A stretch of 64,000 bases of DNA from Hyalella azteca (Eukaryota > Arthropoda > Malacostraca > Amphipoda > Hyalellidae), in contig NW_025947730.1 in the NCBI RefSeq assembly GCF_000764305.2, positions 232,064-296,063 of the forward strand, written 5' to 3'. Shown here piece after piece: positions 47,301-57,634 of this stretch. How positions within the stretch are numbered: position 1 is the first letter of the stretch; every line of letters starts with the position of its first letter. Both the position numbers and the translations under genes were made by a program. The notes below the pieces were generated by a model. That model had not been told where the DNA came from. It saw only the letters and a program-made list of their open reading frames with translations, and made no database searches.

Positions 47301-50300
47301 TTCTTCAATAGATTTCTTCAAGTTTGGTAGCGTAATTGGTAAAAAGTGAGGTGGCCCATCAAGCTGACGTGTAAAACGTTTGTTGATGTCCATTATAAAT
47401 TTGTTGCAAGCTTTATCGTCAGCTTTCTTGCACGGGCGATTCTGCTAATGAATCGGTGATTGATCGCATTACGAGTGATCAGACGAAAAGTTTTTTGTTG
47501 CAATTTTTTGTTTGTGTATATTCTGTGTAAAGTGATAATATTTGTGTGTAAATAAGTCAATGTTGTACTGCTCTACTTCTTTGTGGGTATCCCTCGAGTT
47601 AGTGTATTATATATATTAGTTGATATCATAAGACGATAGCGACGGATAATGTTGCTCTTCACTCTATTGCTCAGCACTTCAGGTTTACTTCTCAACTTCT
47701 AAATGTCTGCATTTATTTGAGTCCTGGAACAGTTTTTGCGACTGCATCTTAGCATTAATTTGTCTTCTGATTTTCTAAATAGAAATGAGAGGTGTAGGGA
47801 ACAAATATTTGAATATCGCATCTTGTGGCAAGGTGCAGTGCTTGCATGACATTATGCTTGCTTGTGAATTTATTTGAGGTAACTGTTATATCAATGTTCC
47901 ATGTACACGTAATTTTCCATTTGTGTAGGCAATTTTTTGTAAGATTGTCTTCATTGCGCTCCATTTGTGGTTTCATGACTTTGAGACGTTAACTAAAGCT
48001 CTGACGGCTGGCCGTTCATAACTGGTGACTTCCTATGTTGCTAAGGATAGTACTGTAAGCTGGGGAATCTTTTGGTCGATTGTTACTTGCAGGTAATACT
48101 TCTAAATATACAAATATTACTTTTTCTATCACCTAAATAAATATGAATACCACCACCACCTATAATACTTGCGTGTCGGCGATGGACAATAAAAGTGCCC
48201 CCTCTCCCTCTCTTATTATTACCCTTGGAGGGAGAGGGGGCACCTTGATTCCCCCCTTCTGAACGCTCTCCTTGTTGACGGCTCTTCTTGCCGCCCATCT
48301 CTTTAGTTGACTACCCCATCCCCATTGCCTAATTCTCTAACATATATCTACTGAACCCGAAGGAAAACCCTGGCTGGGATCTGAAAGGATGTCGCCCAAG
48401 TTGACTACAGAGCTTACTCTTCTAGCGATACCAGACTATGTGATTTGCTCTAGGAACTTTAGATGGCATTAACGCTAACTGTACGCCACCGTTATGCTAC
48501 ATTCTAACCTTGCGACTCATAGTCGTTCAGAAGGCCTTGCAACAGCGCGTCTTGACCACTGAACCAAGCGAAGAGAAGCGTTATGCCTACATCTGCGCCT
48601 GGAACAGAGAAATTGTTATTGACCATCTCTTTCGCCATGCATGTGAACCAGACATGTTTGAACACTTCTGCAATCGTCTTTATTACATAACTCTAAGTTT
48701 AATCAATCTTAGTACCTACATAACTGGCGCCGGAGCTCCAGCGCGAAATAGAGTACGACCTTCTGAAGTGCTAGAAAACCTACTAACCACCCTCCCCGGG
48801 CTGCAACGCCCTAGCTGACCAAGTGTTGCTGAACATGTCACGTGTTGCAGGCGCTGAATAACATGCTGAACATGTCCTCGGACTTTATGATGAAGGCGCG
48901 AGGGTCACCCGAGTCACAGACCTGGTTTACTCCTGTCGAGCTGCAGAACATGGACGACCTCATAGTCAACACCCAGGTGAGCGACAGGTCTTCATTGTTA
49001 TAGCCTACATGTTTATCACCACCACCAACGTGTTCACGGCTAAGCTCGCATGTTCACCGCCACGACCATGTTTATTGCCAATGCCTGCCATGTTCATCGC
49101 CATAGCCTACAATCCTACGTGCATGTTCACCCTCATGGCCGACATGCTCATCACCATAGCCTACGTGTTCACTGCTATGACCAACAGGTTCCCCGCCATA
49201 GGCAACATGTTCACCGCTGCAAGCATGATTTACTGACACACCTCATCTATTAAGCCTATATATCACTATAATTACCCATAGGAACATTAATATTCATGTT
49301 ACCTGTCTTTCGATATCTTATGTATTTCTGGTGTCGTCCTAAGCTAATAAATCCGTGTTTGTCTCCCCATGCTGAAGTTCCTTGTTAGATTTGAAATTTA
49401 AATTTCGAATATTCCACGTGAGATAAAGCATATCCTCAATCTTCTTTTTGAATTAGTAGCTATTAGTTTGAATAAACACATTGAGGAGTGGTTGAGATAT
49501 CCATTGATTACCGCGTTCGCTGCAGCGCTGGATGGAGGAGGCAGAGGAGGCCCAGGCGCAGCTACAGCCTCATGAGGACCCCAGCCTCAGTCTTAGCCTC
49601 ATCGCCGACCACATCAACGACCTCGACAGGGAGGTGAGGCGGGGGTGAAAAGCTGCCTCCATGGGAGTGAAATGGGGCGCTGAGGCAGGGGTAAGAACTG
49701 CCTCCGTGCGGTTGAAACGGGGGAGCTGAGGCAGGGGCAAAAACTGCCTCCATGCGGTTGAAACGGGGGAGCTGAGGCATTGGTAAGAACTGCCTCCATG
49801 CGGTTGAAACGGGGAAGTGAGGCAGGGGCGAGAACTGCCTCCATGCGGTTGAAACTGGGAGCTGAGGCAGGGGTGAGAACTGCCTTCATGCGGTTGAAAC
49901 GGGGAGCTGAGGCAGGGGTGAGAACGGTTTCTATGCGGTTGAAACTGGGAAGTGAGGCATGGGTGAAGACATCTTTTTGATATGAAAATGCTTCTACTCC
50001 TAATAACTACAATTAATATAAGCTGGATCTCTAAGACCTGTTTGCGTCGATCTGAACATTCAATAGCTGATCAACTATCCTGTCCAAAACGCGTGGCTAC
50101 AAAATCCTTTTTTTCCCATTGAAAGAATTGCTCTAATCTCTTCCCTACATTGATTGCTGAACTCGTGAGAAAGATGGAGTAAAATACGAGATAAATGTTT
50201 CACAAAAAAGTCTAAATCTTTCTAACACGGAACATGTGCCGGCAGATGAAGTACCTGTTCAACAAGGCGCGGATGGGCAAGGCTAAGGCTGACAAGGAGG

Positions 50301-51437
50301 CTGCTGAGGCTAAGGCCAAAGCAGAGCGTGAGGCCAAGGAGGCCTTGAAGAAGAAGAAGCAGCAAGAAGAAGACGAGGACGACGAGGATAAAGATGACGA
50401 AGAAGTTGAAGATAATAATGCTGAGCAAAGTAAGTCGAAGCTTCAATATTTGGCCCGAAATAGATTTAATTTGGTGTATAACTGAATTTACCAAATGAAT
50501 TAGGAAACATTCTTCATGAAAAGTTCCAGTAACATGAGTTAGAAGATTGCCATACCAATAGTAGCGTAAATGTGTGAATTCAAGTTACAATTGATGGGTA
50601 TTATTGAAGTGTAGGAGTTAAATTTTAGGCACGAAAGCCCCTGAGCGTTAATATTTTGAACGAGTCCTGAGCGTAGCTCTCTGCCTGCCCTTCCAGGCAC
50701 CGAGACGTTGCGGGAGGCGCGCCCTGAGCCCCTGCAGCCCGAGGAGGAGGACACAGAGGCGCCCGTCAACCCTGGTGGGTTATGTCGTATGGTGTGCTGG
50801 TGTGGCTCGCTACAGTGTGGTGTGGCTTTATTGCTTGTCGTGTGGTGTGGTGGTGGTGGTGGTAGTGATGGTGTGGTGGTGGAAGTGGTGTGATGTGGTG
50901 GTCGTGTGTTGTGTTGGTGGTGGTGGTAGTAGTGGTGGCGCCTTTTGTAATGTATGGTGTGGTGGTGGTGGTAGTAGGGGTGGGTGTAGTCGTGTGGTGT
51001 GCGTGATCTGAGACTGGCACGGTATGTGGTGAGAATGTAGTGTGGTGAAGCTAGTTGTGAAGCTCTGTTTTGTGTAATGAACTTAGCGATGGTGATACTT
51101 GTTATGTGTTGCGGGGCTGGCACTATGTGTAGGGTGAGGTAGGTATTGCGACTACATGAACTTCTGGTGTGTTTTGATTTTTTCACAGTGTACGTCGGAG
51201 GTGGGCATCTAATTGCATATTCCACCGCATATCTGTTTCTTTTGATTGACCGTCTAACCGTGGCCAAGGTCTATGGCCTCGCACTACACCATTCCCTGCC
51301 ATCACTATTTCGTTGAACTGTCAATTGATTTTATTTGTATGTGTATTTATGAGCGAGTTATGCCCGAAGCCAAAAGCTTGTGTTGTGTTGCAGACGCCGT
51401 GCGGGAGGAAGAGGAAGTGACGCACACTGAGTTATGA
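35398..51437 (+). CDS. HYOU1: Hypoxia up-regulated protein 1 (HYOU1/GRP170), ER Hsp70-like chaperone, 20 exons, 933 aa
   Basis: Exons: 35398-35526, 36104-36222, 36737-36883, 37452-37626, 37999-38207, 38404-38590, 40494-40697, 42927-43070, 43462-43646, 44043-44146, 44297-44455, 44741-44824, 45327-45438, 45626-45791, 46442-46579, 48851-48976, 49526-49633, 50246-50429, 50697-50774, 51394-51437. Phases join through all junctions; intron 15 appears to be GC-AG. The protein is an Hsp110/GRP170-type nucleotide exchange factor and holdase of the ER lumen that works with BiP. A signal peptide (1-24) is followed by the ATPase domain: [14 protein letters not shown] (27-40), [14 protein letters not shown] (165-178), [26 protein letters not shown] (374-383) and INADEAA (401-407). 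Then come a beta-sandwich, an acidic linker (exon 12), a helical domain, a Lys/Glu-rich stretch (exon 18) and the C-terminus THTEL. Length is near the human 999 aa. ATG 35398 follows TTTTTCAGG, so a 5' UTR intron acceptor is possible. Confidence 0.95.
36180..36480 (+). repeat. Degenerate array copying the HYOU1 exon 2 donor region
   Basis: The exon 2 end (ACCTTCGGAGATGATGCTAT, CACAGCTGGGATGAG/GTGAGA) recurs five to six times downstream as variants such as ACCTTTAGAGACAATGCCAT and CACAGCTGACCTGAGGTGAG. Unit length is about 45-60 bp. Several copies keep a plausible AG/GTGAG donor. Confidence 0.8.
36505..36763 (+). repeat. 41-bp array copying the HYOU1 exon 3 acceptor
   Basis: Five to six units of GCCACAG/GTCGCCATCTAGCGTATTTATGAACAT plus a TATTATT spacer precede exon 3. 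The last copy's AG at 36736 is the working acceptor by frame and by family alignment ([13 protein letters not shown]). Units closer to the exon are nearly identical and distal ones decay. 41 is not a multiple of three, and copies spliced early run into a stop. Confidence 0.92.
37000..37185 (+). repeat. 24-bp minisatellite in HYOU1 intron 3
   Basis: About seven copies of GGTAGTTATGCCTGGTGGAC plus TGCT. Later copies gain one C (GCCCTGG), showing array drift. Confidence 0.9.
38586..38652 (+). repeat. 23-bp array at the HYOU1 exon 6 donor, left part
   Basis: The exon ends CAGCCAG and the intron begins GTGGGTGGTGGGGTGGAG. The unit CCAGGTGGGTGGTGGGGTGT(AGG), which includes the donor, repeats about three times before a LINE interrupts it. 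The same array resumes at 40246. Confidence 0.9.
38653..40245 (-). mobile_element. 5'-truncated non-LTR retrotransposon (LINE) fragment in HYOU1 intron 6
   Basis: Reading right to left, the element enters the reverse transcriptase directly, so the 5' part with the endonuclease is missing. RT motifs seen are [40 protein letters not shown] and YADDV. The block carrying the first catalytic Asp is deleted near 39470, and the frame shifts near 39230 and again near 38970. The C-terminal zinc-knuckle-like region has CPSCQ and HILLECPLW. The 3' end is a (CAA)5-type tail (TGTTGTTGTTGTTG at 38652 on). It looks Jockey/I-like, with the clade uncertain. It lies antisense to HYOU1 and is dead. Confidence 0.88.
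40246..40342 (+). repeat. 23-bp array, right part, beyond the LINE
   Basis: Four copies of the GGCCAGGTGGGTGGTGGGGT unit, the same as at 38586-38652. The LINE therefore landed inside an existing array, or array and element later recombined. Confidence 0.9.
40699..40970 (+). repeat. 20-bp array starting 2 bp after the HYOU1 exon 7 donor
   Basis: About thirteen copies of CTTCTATACATGTTTACTGC with common variants TTCTGTACATG and TACATTTGTACTG. The first copy begins right after the donor GT. Confidence 0.93.
41393..42000 (+). other. Cluster of GACCGTAC octamers in HYOU1 intron 7
   Basis: Exact GACCGTAC occurs at 41432, 41478, 41594, 41696 and 41990, with GACCGTAA at 41392 and an inverted TACGGTC at 41414. 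The DNA between is not tandemly repeated. The reverse strand around 42030-42050 has a TATAAAAGG. This may be part of an unrecognised mobile element or a set of binding sites. Confidence 0.5.
42457..42489. other. Perfect 14-bp-stem hairpin in HYOU1 intron 7
   Basis: CCAATAACCCAAAC and its exact complement GTTTGGGTTATTGG are separated by ATATT. No function can be assigned. Confidence 0.8.
43355..43466 (+). repeat. Imperfect repeats of the HYOU1 exon 9 acceptor
   Basis: Three decoys before the real acceptor read CAGGTGGAGTTTATT (about 43361), TTAGGTGGAGTTTTAG (about 43402) and CGCAGGTGGAGTTCATTT (about 43427). The true site reads GCAG/GTGGAGTTTGAC with exon start at 43462. Confidence 0.75.
44456..44582 (+). 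repeat. 23-bp array after the HYOU1 exon 11 donor
   Basis: Four copies of a unit GTTCTTGTGTGATGAATGCG(TGT) start within 40 bp of the donor GTGCGT; the donor hexamer itself resembles the AATGCGTGTC part of the unit. Confidence 0.75.
45868..45945 (+). pseudogene. Partial duplicate of HYOU1 exon 14 in intron 14
   Basis: These bases repeat the last 76 bases of exon 14 and its donor (45719-45795): GAGTCAACTGGCTTACCTGG, then CGACACCCAGCACACGCTGG, CGACCACCTGT, and a GTGAGG donor copy. It has a TAG in the original frame and no convincing acceptor, so it should not be spliced into the normal message. Confidence 0.85.
48195..48243. other. Perfect 16-bp-stem hairpin in HYOU1 intron 15
   Basis: GTGCCCCCTCTCCCTC (48195-48210) is perfectly complementary to GAGGGAGAGGGGGCAC (48228-48243), with a 17-nt AT-rich loop. 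The G-rich arm of unspliced RNA would form a very stable stem. Confidence 0.85.
49005..49225 (+). repeat. Degenerate repeats after the HYOU1 exon 16 donor
   Basis: Loose repeats of CATGTTCACCGCCATAGCC-like units, about 20-30 bp, begin some 30 bp into intron 16. Confidence 0.55.
49626..49975 (+). repeat. ~46-bp array including the HYOU1 exon 17 donor
   Basis: Exon 17 ends GACAGGGAG/GTGAGGCGGGGGTGAAAAGCTGCC. Some seven copies of a unit GCTGAGGCAGGGGTGAGAAC, then TGCCTCCATGCGGTTGAAAC, follow without a gap. The donor region is the first unit, and every unit carries GGTGAG- or GGTAAG-like cryptic donors. Confidence 0.9.
50775..50995 (+). repeat. GTGGTG-rich simple repeat after the HYOU1 exon 19 donor
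   Basis: A TGGTGTGG / GGTGGTGGTGGTAG degenerate array runs directly from the donor GTGGGT. It gives glycine- and valine-rich reading frames on one strand and histidine-rich ones on the other, none likely real. Confidence 0.8.
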
Positions 51438-54398
51438 TGCGCCACGGCACAGCCAACATACCTGCTTACTCAAACCGTTGATCTGCTGTCGCAACCCTTC
51501 GATCTGCCCCCTCAACCCATTGATCTGCACCCTCAACCCGTTGATCTGCACCCCTCAAACCTTCAACTTGTCCTCTCAACCCTCTGTTCCCTCCATCCCT
51601 ACAGCCCTCCTCTCACCACCCTCTACTCTGCGCATTCTTCCTGCCATCTACAGCTTGCTGTAGATTTTATTTTTACCCTGATTTAAGATCTCTTTATTTG
51701 TTATTATCTGCAAAGGTAAAGACATTCACCGACTTAATTTTTCTGGCGCATCTTGCTTACTTATCAGGTAGGAATAGCCTTGCAGTAACCCTACACTCTT
51801 CGATTGATTCATGACTCCATTAGTAATAGCATTAATTAGAAGCAAACGCTTCATGCACGGAAGAGGGACGAGCGGTCATCCAAGTTGCACGTCTAAGAGT
51901 TCATTTAGCGTCCGTTATGCGCTGTTGAAGCACAAAGAGTTGATGCGTAGCGGGTAATTGGTGGCATTTGAAAAAAAAATCGAAAAAATACGTAAAGTTA
52001 AGTTATATTTTTAGGTTGACGATGAAAGCAACAGGAAGGCGGAATAAAGGGTTTTTCTTGAGGTATAGTTGCAATTTTCTGGGGGTTATTAAAATGAACG
52101 AGTTTAACTAAACGTCAAAGCTTCGGAAAGGCTTATCTTACCTTTACTTGTTGAAAAAATACGTGCTGTTAGAATATAATTCTTTTATAGAACGCAACGT
52201 AAGGTCGTGTAGAATCTTTTCCAGAATATTTATTAATTGATGAATTATTTAGCTTGTATTAATTTATTTAGCTGAATGAATGGGCTTTGTGGAATGTTTG
52301 CCAGGTTTAAATTGGGTAAATATTAGGTCCACGACGCGACGAGTAAACATCATTCAAATAGCTTAGCATTTCATACAAAGATGTCGGCTTCTTTTCTGAA
52401 GATGTTGCTTCATCTACTTCAAAACTCGTTACTTTGTTTGAATTCTGTGTTTTGTTCCTCGCCATCGCGTAGCAGACTGAATTGACCATAGAAAACCAGG
52501 TAAAAATCGCGTTTTTTCTCTGCATGCGCAGAGGTTGACATTCCCTTTATGCGTGGCTCATTCTTCGCATTATTAGTGACTTAAGAGTTACAGGCAAGAA
52601 ATATTGCGATAACTTTAGTCGTGTGGCTCTCCGAACTAAACATTATTAGACTGATGTTGTCCTGATGCTTGGTTGGTTTGGTTCACCCCGCGGCAGCCAC
52701 GACCTGACGTAGCCGTTATTGCTGCGTTATTGTCCTGATGCCTTGGTGCCTCAACGCCTCGATGGCTGCCAATAGCAATATTTCATAACTTTTACTGCAG
52801 ATGAAATTTTGAGCATTTCATTGTCCGTGACCAGATATTTTACAACTTGCTTGCAAAGGACGCATTTTCCTTCGTATTGACTCCCCATTCGATGTCAACG
52901 AAATTTAAATCTAATCCTTATTTACGTTAAAACTTTGTATTTAATTACTTATTTATTTGTTTTACTATGTCGCGAATATATGATTACTGTGTATCTGTGT
53001 TCCTGTGCGAAGATGGTCTCAAAAGGCTCTTCGTGTAGTATTGTTCAAGGCTTTCATGAGGCAACACGTGGCCTCCATTGAGCTTTACATCAACATACGA
53101 GTACGTCTGTAGTCTTCGTCTCGCCCGCTTTCTTCAGAGTTGGTCGAAGATTGGTCTTCGTGTTGCTCTTTATCCAGAATATTGAGCCGTCTACTGGCTG
53201 CCATTCTTGTAAATGATAAAGGAATTACGAGAATCCGTGCACTCATATGTGTTGCTGCAGTATTTCCAAGCACTCGTGGCGTTCGTTCTCGTTTGTGGAG
53301 ATTCGATCGATTCTCGACATCAGTGTATTCATTCATCCATACCTCCAATGATTAGTTTCTAACTTAGGTTGATATTGCGTTCATAAGTTTAAAAATGCGT
53401 ACCCATTGTTTACTGCGAATAATTGTTGTATAGATAATAGTGATAAGATCTTCGTGGTATCAATGTCTGAAATAGGGTCTTTTAGAGGTCGAACAAGAAT
53501 TAATTCGTGCACTTAACGCATTGCTATTCCTACCTCAATTATGAAGCTGTCGACTAGCGAAGGGTTTGGTATATCTCGGCGTTGTTATGCCGTCATCGGA
53601 ATGATTTTAACAGTTTTGGGAATTCACACCTAAGGCACTAACTTGACTCGTCAGATGTCGGCTTCTTTTGTTCACATCTCTATAGCATTTAATGCACTTA
53701 ATTAGGTTAATAATGCCAATGCTTGGAAAAAGACATCGTTTAAAGTTGCTGCGCCTCAAATGAAATGACGAATAAAGTTACTATGACCAAATTTGCTTGT
53801 AAAGTGAAACGTTAAAATATATGCGAACTGAAAGATTATTTTCATGGCAGGTTATCGAGATATTAGCGACCTGCTGTGTTTTCGACTTGTGTTTGTGTGG
53901 ATGATTTCTTACTATTTATTTCCTGGTAGTTGTGGATGTAATATTTTCTACTGTTCTGTGCATTATTTACCACTCCTGTGAATATACGAGTATGAGTTTC
54001 TTTCTCGCTTGCATGTATTTGAGGCAACATTAGTCGATGGAAAATGTATACCTTTGCTCTCACCTGAGCAGCGCAGTGAATGATCTTGAGAGCTGAGTAA
54101 ATGTTTTGTTAAGAATTTGTAATTTACCTCACTTAAGAGTGATCTACTCGCCATTAAAACAAGGCAATATGAACATTGCAATCACGTGTTGTAGTTTGGT
54201 TCTAATAAAGCGAGGGAAGGATTGCTTCGAGCCTTATGAAAATGTGTTATAATTCAGCTTAATAGTACGAACACAAAGTTCAACAAATTTTAAAATTATA
54301 CGGAATACCAAAACGCAAAAAAATATAGTTATGTACTTCACCTCATATAAGTCCTTCATATACAAGTACTTCACCTCGGCAAGAACAATGAACAGCAA
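51438..54398. other. 3' flank of HYOU1 and intergenic DNA; no gene recognised
   Basis: A short CTCAACCC.TTGATCTGC. repeat (51470-51560) follows the stop within the likely 3' UTR. The rest is AT-rich, with short open stretches near 53085-53355 on both strands that show no family motif. Confidence 0.5.
52043..52048 (+). promoter_or_regulatory. Possible poly(A) signal of HYOU1
   Basis: AATAAA lies 606 nt after the HYOU1 stop codon. It is the first canonical signal I see downstream; an earlier non-canonical signal cannot be excluded. Confidence 0.35.
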
Positions 54399-55131
54399 GC
54401 TTACAGCATGAGAAAACACGGTTGCAACGAGAGGGTTATGATTGAGAAGTCTTGCGTGGAAAAAGATCTTGGAATTTGTGTCGACAAGGAGCTAAAATTT
54501 TATAGGCATATTGAAACGCAAGTTAATACATCCAATAAACTGCTTGGGCTGATCAGACGCTCCTACGAGTACCTAGATATAGCATATAGAAATGATGAAG
54601 CTGTTGTTCACCCCTGTCGTGCGCCCGAACCTAGAGTTTGGAAACGTTGTGTGGTCACCGAGACTTGAAAAGGACAGAAATTTAGTTGAGAGTGTTCAAA
54701 GATGAGCAACAAGGATAATTCCAGGATTAAAGGGCAAGTCCTATGAAGAAAGATTGAAGATTATGAAGCTTCCCAGTCTCCGTTATCGTCGCCTGCGTGG
54801 TGACCTCATTGAAATACACAAGTATACTCATGGTTTGTACAAGGTCCCAGAAGGATTACTAGAATTTGAAACAAGAACCAACAACAAGGGCCGCAGCTAT
54901 AAACCAAAAAAAAAACTGCGGTGCAACTTATCCACGCGACAACATTTCTTCTCGCTTCGAGTCACTGACATGTGGAACAGCCTCCCTGAAGATATTGTTG
55001 ACGCTCCGAGTATGAACGCGTTCAAGAACAGACTAGACAAGGCCATGCAAGAGCATATGTTTAGTCAAAATGCCTCGTACCCTACGGTACAACTGATATC
55101 GAGAATCGATTTTAAATCTACCGTCCGTTGA
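54399..55131 (+). pseudogene. 3' fragment of a non-LTR retrotransposon RT, decayed
   Basis: 54408-54590 reads CEKDLG-like VEKDLGICVDKELKF and NKLLGLIRRSYEYLD. After frameshifts, 54754-55131 reads KLPSLRYRRLRGDLIEIHK, THGLY, then FFSLRVTDMWNSLPEDIVDA and MNAFKNRLDKAM. These are the classic C-terminal blocks of CR1/Jockey-type LINE reverse transcriptases. The catalytic RT core is absent and at least two frame breaks are present. A short ATACTATACTAT stretch at 55220-55245 could be the 3' tail. Confidence 0.88.
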
Positions 55132-56988
55132 AAAGATCTGATCAAAAGGCCAGTCCAGTCAAGAAAAGCACAAGAATCGGCGACAGGCCTATCCAGGCCT
55201 ACTCTTTAATGCCGAAGATACTATACCATACTATACTATGGAAAAACTTAAATGAATCTTTTGCTAACTTACTTGTAACTGTTGTTTCCGCGCAATGATT
55301 GCGTAAAATTTAAAGTAATGACGATGCTATATCATCACGATATAATAAGGTAGAGTCGATATCAGAAAGCCACTACATAAATGATTGCCTGCTGCTTCAA
55401 TATTATTCATGCATTATATGAGATGCGAGTTCCGACTCCTTCTTGCCCTAAGTAGGTGCTCCTAGCAGCAAGCTTGAACGCTTCGTTACTACACACCTTA
55501 CTGTAAACTTGGTGTATACCAGTAAATTATTTATTCTCGGTGAAATCGTATGGATCGATTTGCGTTTACAAGGGGCCAGTTGAGACAGCTGGCAATAACG
55601 GCCAAAATGACTGGCAATTTATTTTAGTATTTTATCATCTGTGGCAGCCGGTGCATCATTAAAGGCAAGAAAAATGTGCAATTGGTATTAGTTATCGTCT
55701 TTACCATTATTATTTCGCATGCCAGCTAAGTTCGATAATCAATGTTCAGTTTATAAAATACTTTACAAACGCAACTCCTTTCAATAAACTCGAAATTGTT
55801 GCTTCAAATGTTTCATTGAAAATATTAAAATGGTGGAAACCGACATTGACCTTCAAATTAGTTTGCAAGTGAAGCAAAAATTGACGATAAAATAATTTCA
55901 TGGCTCGAGAGTCGAGAATGAGAATTGACTTCCGCTCCAGCAGATATTTCGTTGCCGAAGACAAACTAAATCGCAGTCCAGAACATTTTGCATCGCAGCG
56001 ATAAACAGTGTCCTTCTGTTTACAAGTTGGATTGGTTTACAACATTTAAATTTTTGTGGTAATTTGAAATTAGATAGTATATATGCTTAAACCTTCTATT
56101 TAGCTAGTAATAAAGCTAGATAAATTTAATAATTAATATTTATTACATCTGAGTTTACTATTTCGCAACCGGTATCACAATGGTAAGTCACGAAGCGAAC
56201 TTGTAACAACTTAAGTCTTAACAGTAACAAGGACAAGAACAATTTTCATTACAAATTATGTTCTAACATTTTTTTGAAGCTGGAATGTATTATGTTTATT
56301 TTGCTTGATATGTAACGTTGTAACCACTGGAGTTGGAAAACTATGTATGAATATAAATACCTAAATAAAAATTTGGCAAGATGTGAACTCCATGGTCAGG
56401 AAGGTGCAGCCCATGGTCAGGAAGGTGCAGCGTGTACAGTACGCTGGAGGTTCGTTTTTGGATGTACGCCAGTATGCCAGGGAAGAAAGTTGTCAATATG
56501 CTTGCTAAAAACGGAAGTGTAACCCTCGCCAATGCTGCATGATCGACACAGGCACACGTACTCACATGGTGGTTTTTCAGCAAATCCTTGGGCATTTAGA
56601 GCCAGCACTCCAGCAGGCACTCCGCAGGCACTGTGGCGCTCCGAAGCAGAAAAAACCTAGATCTAGGTTTTTTGCTTCCCACTAGGTTTCTAGGTTTTTC
56701 ATTAACAAACTGATCCTAATCTAATTTTTTTCAGAATGGTGCACTGAAAGCAGAAATCAGTCAACAGTTATAGCCAAGAAAGGGAGAACTGCTACGAGAC
56801 TTACGCGATGGAGCCATTTACAGGAGATATGAAAGTAGATTACTGGATGCAACTACCTATTCAGGAATGATCACGATTCACGAATAAATATTACTTACTA
56901 AGTTAGTAAAGTTACTATGCTCATAAAATGACGACTAGCTTAGTCAGTTATCACTTATCATTAATCCACTCGAGGAGAAACTGGAGAT
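55132..56988. other. No gene recognised
   Basis: AT-rich DNA up to the sequence gap. A 17-bp direct repeat (CCATGGTCAGGAAGGTG, at about 56390 and 56411) and AACCTAG repeats with an inverted CTAGGTTTTT near 56650-56700 are the only structure seen. Confidence 0.45.
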
Positions 56989-57634
56989 NNNNNNNNNNNN
57001 NNNNNNNNNNNNNNNNNNNNNNNNNNNNNNNNNNNNNNNNNNNNNNNNNNNNNNNNNNNNNNNNNNNNNNNNNNNNNNNNNNNNNNNNNNNNNNNNNNNN
57101 NNNNNNNNNNNNNNNNNNNNNNNNNNNNNNNNNNNNNNNNNNNNNNNNNNNNNNNNNNNNNNNNNNNNNNNNNNNNNNNNNNNNNNNNNNNNNNNNNNNN
57201 NNNNNNNNNNNNNNNNNNNNNNNNNNNNNNNNNNNNNNNNNNNNNNNNNNNNNNNNNNNNNNNNNNNNNNNNNNNNNNNNNNNNNNNNNNNNNNNNNNNN
57301 NNNNNNNNNNNNNNNNNNNNNNNNNNNNNNNNNNNNNNNNNNNNNNNNNNNNNNNNNNNNNNNNNNNNNNNNNNNNNNNNNNNNNNNNNNNNNNNNNNNN
57401 NNNNNNNNNNNNNNNNNNNNNNNNNNNNNNNNNNNNNNNNNNNNNNNNNNNNNNNNNNNNNNNNNNNNNNNNNNNNNNNNNNNNNNNNNNNNNNNNNNNN
57501 NNNNNNNNNNNNNNNNNNNNNNNNNNNNNNNNNNNNNNNNNNNNNNNNNNNNNNNNNNNNNNNNNNNNNNNNNNNNNNNNNNNNNNNNNNNNNNNNNNNN
57601 NNNNNNNNNNNNNNNNNNNNNNNNNNNNNNNNNN
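56989..57634. other. Assembly gap (646 N)
   Basis: All bases are unknown. The right flank matches the interior of the TIR element at 60.1-61.5 kb, so the gap probably hides the left part of another copy. Confidence 1.

Noticed and set aside
53085..53355. Opposed open frames of 70-87 residues.
   Set aside because: Serine/arginine-rich, no family motif, no splice partners; not supported as a gene.
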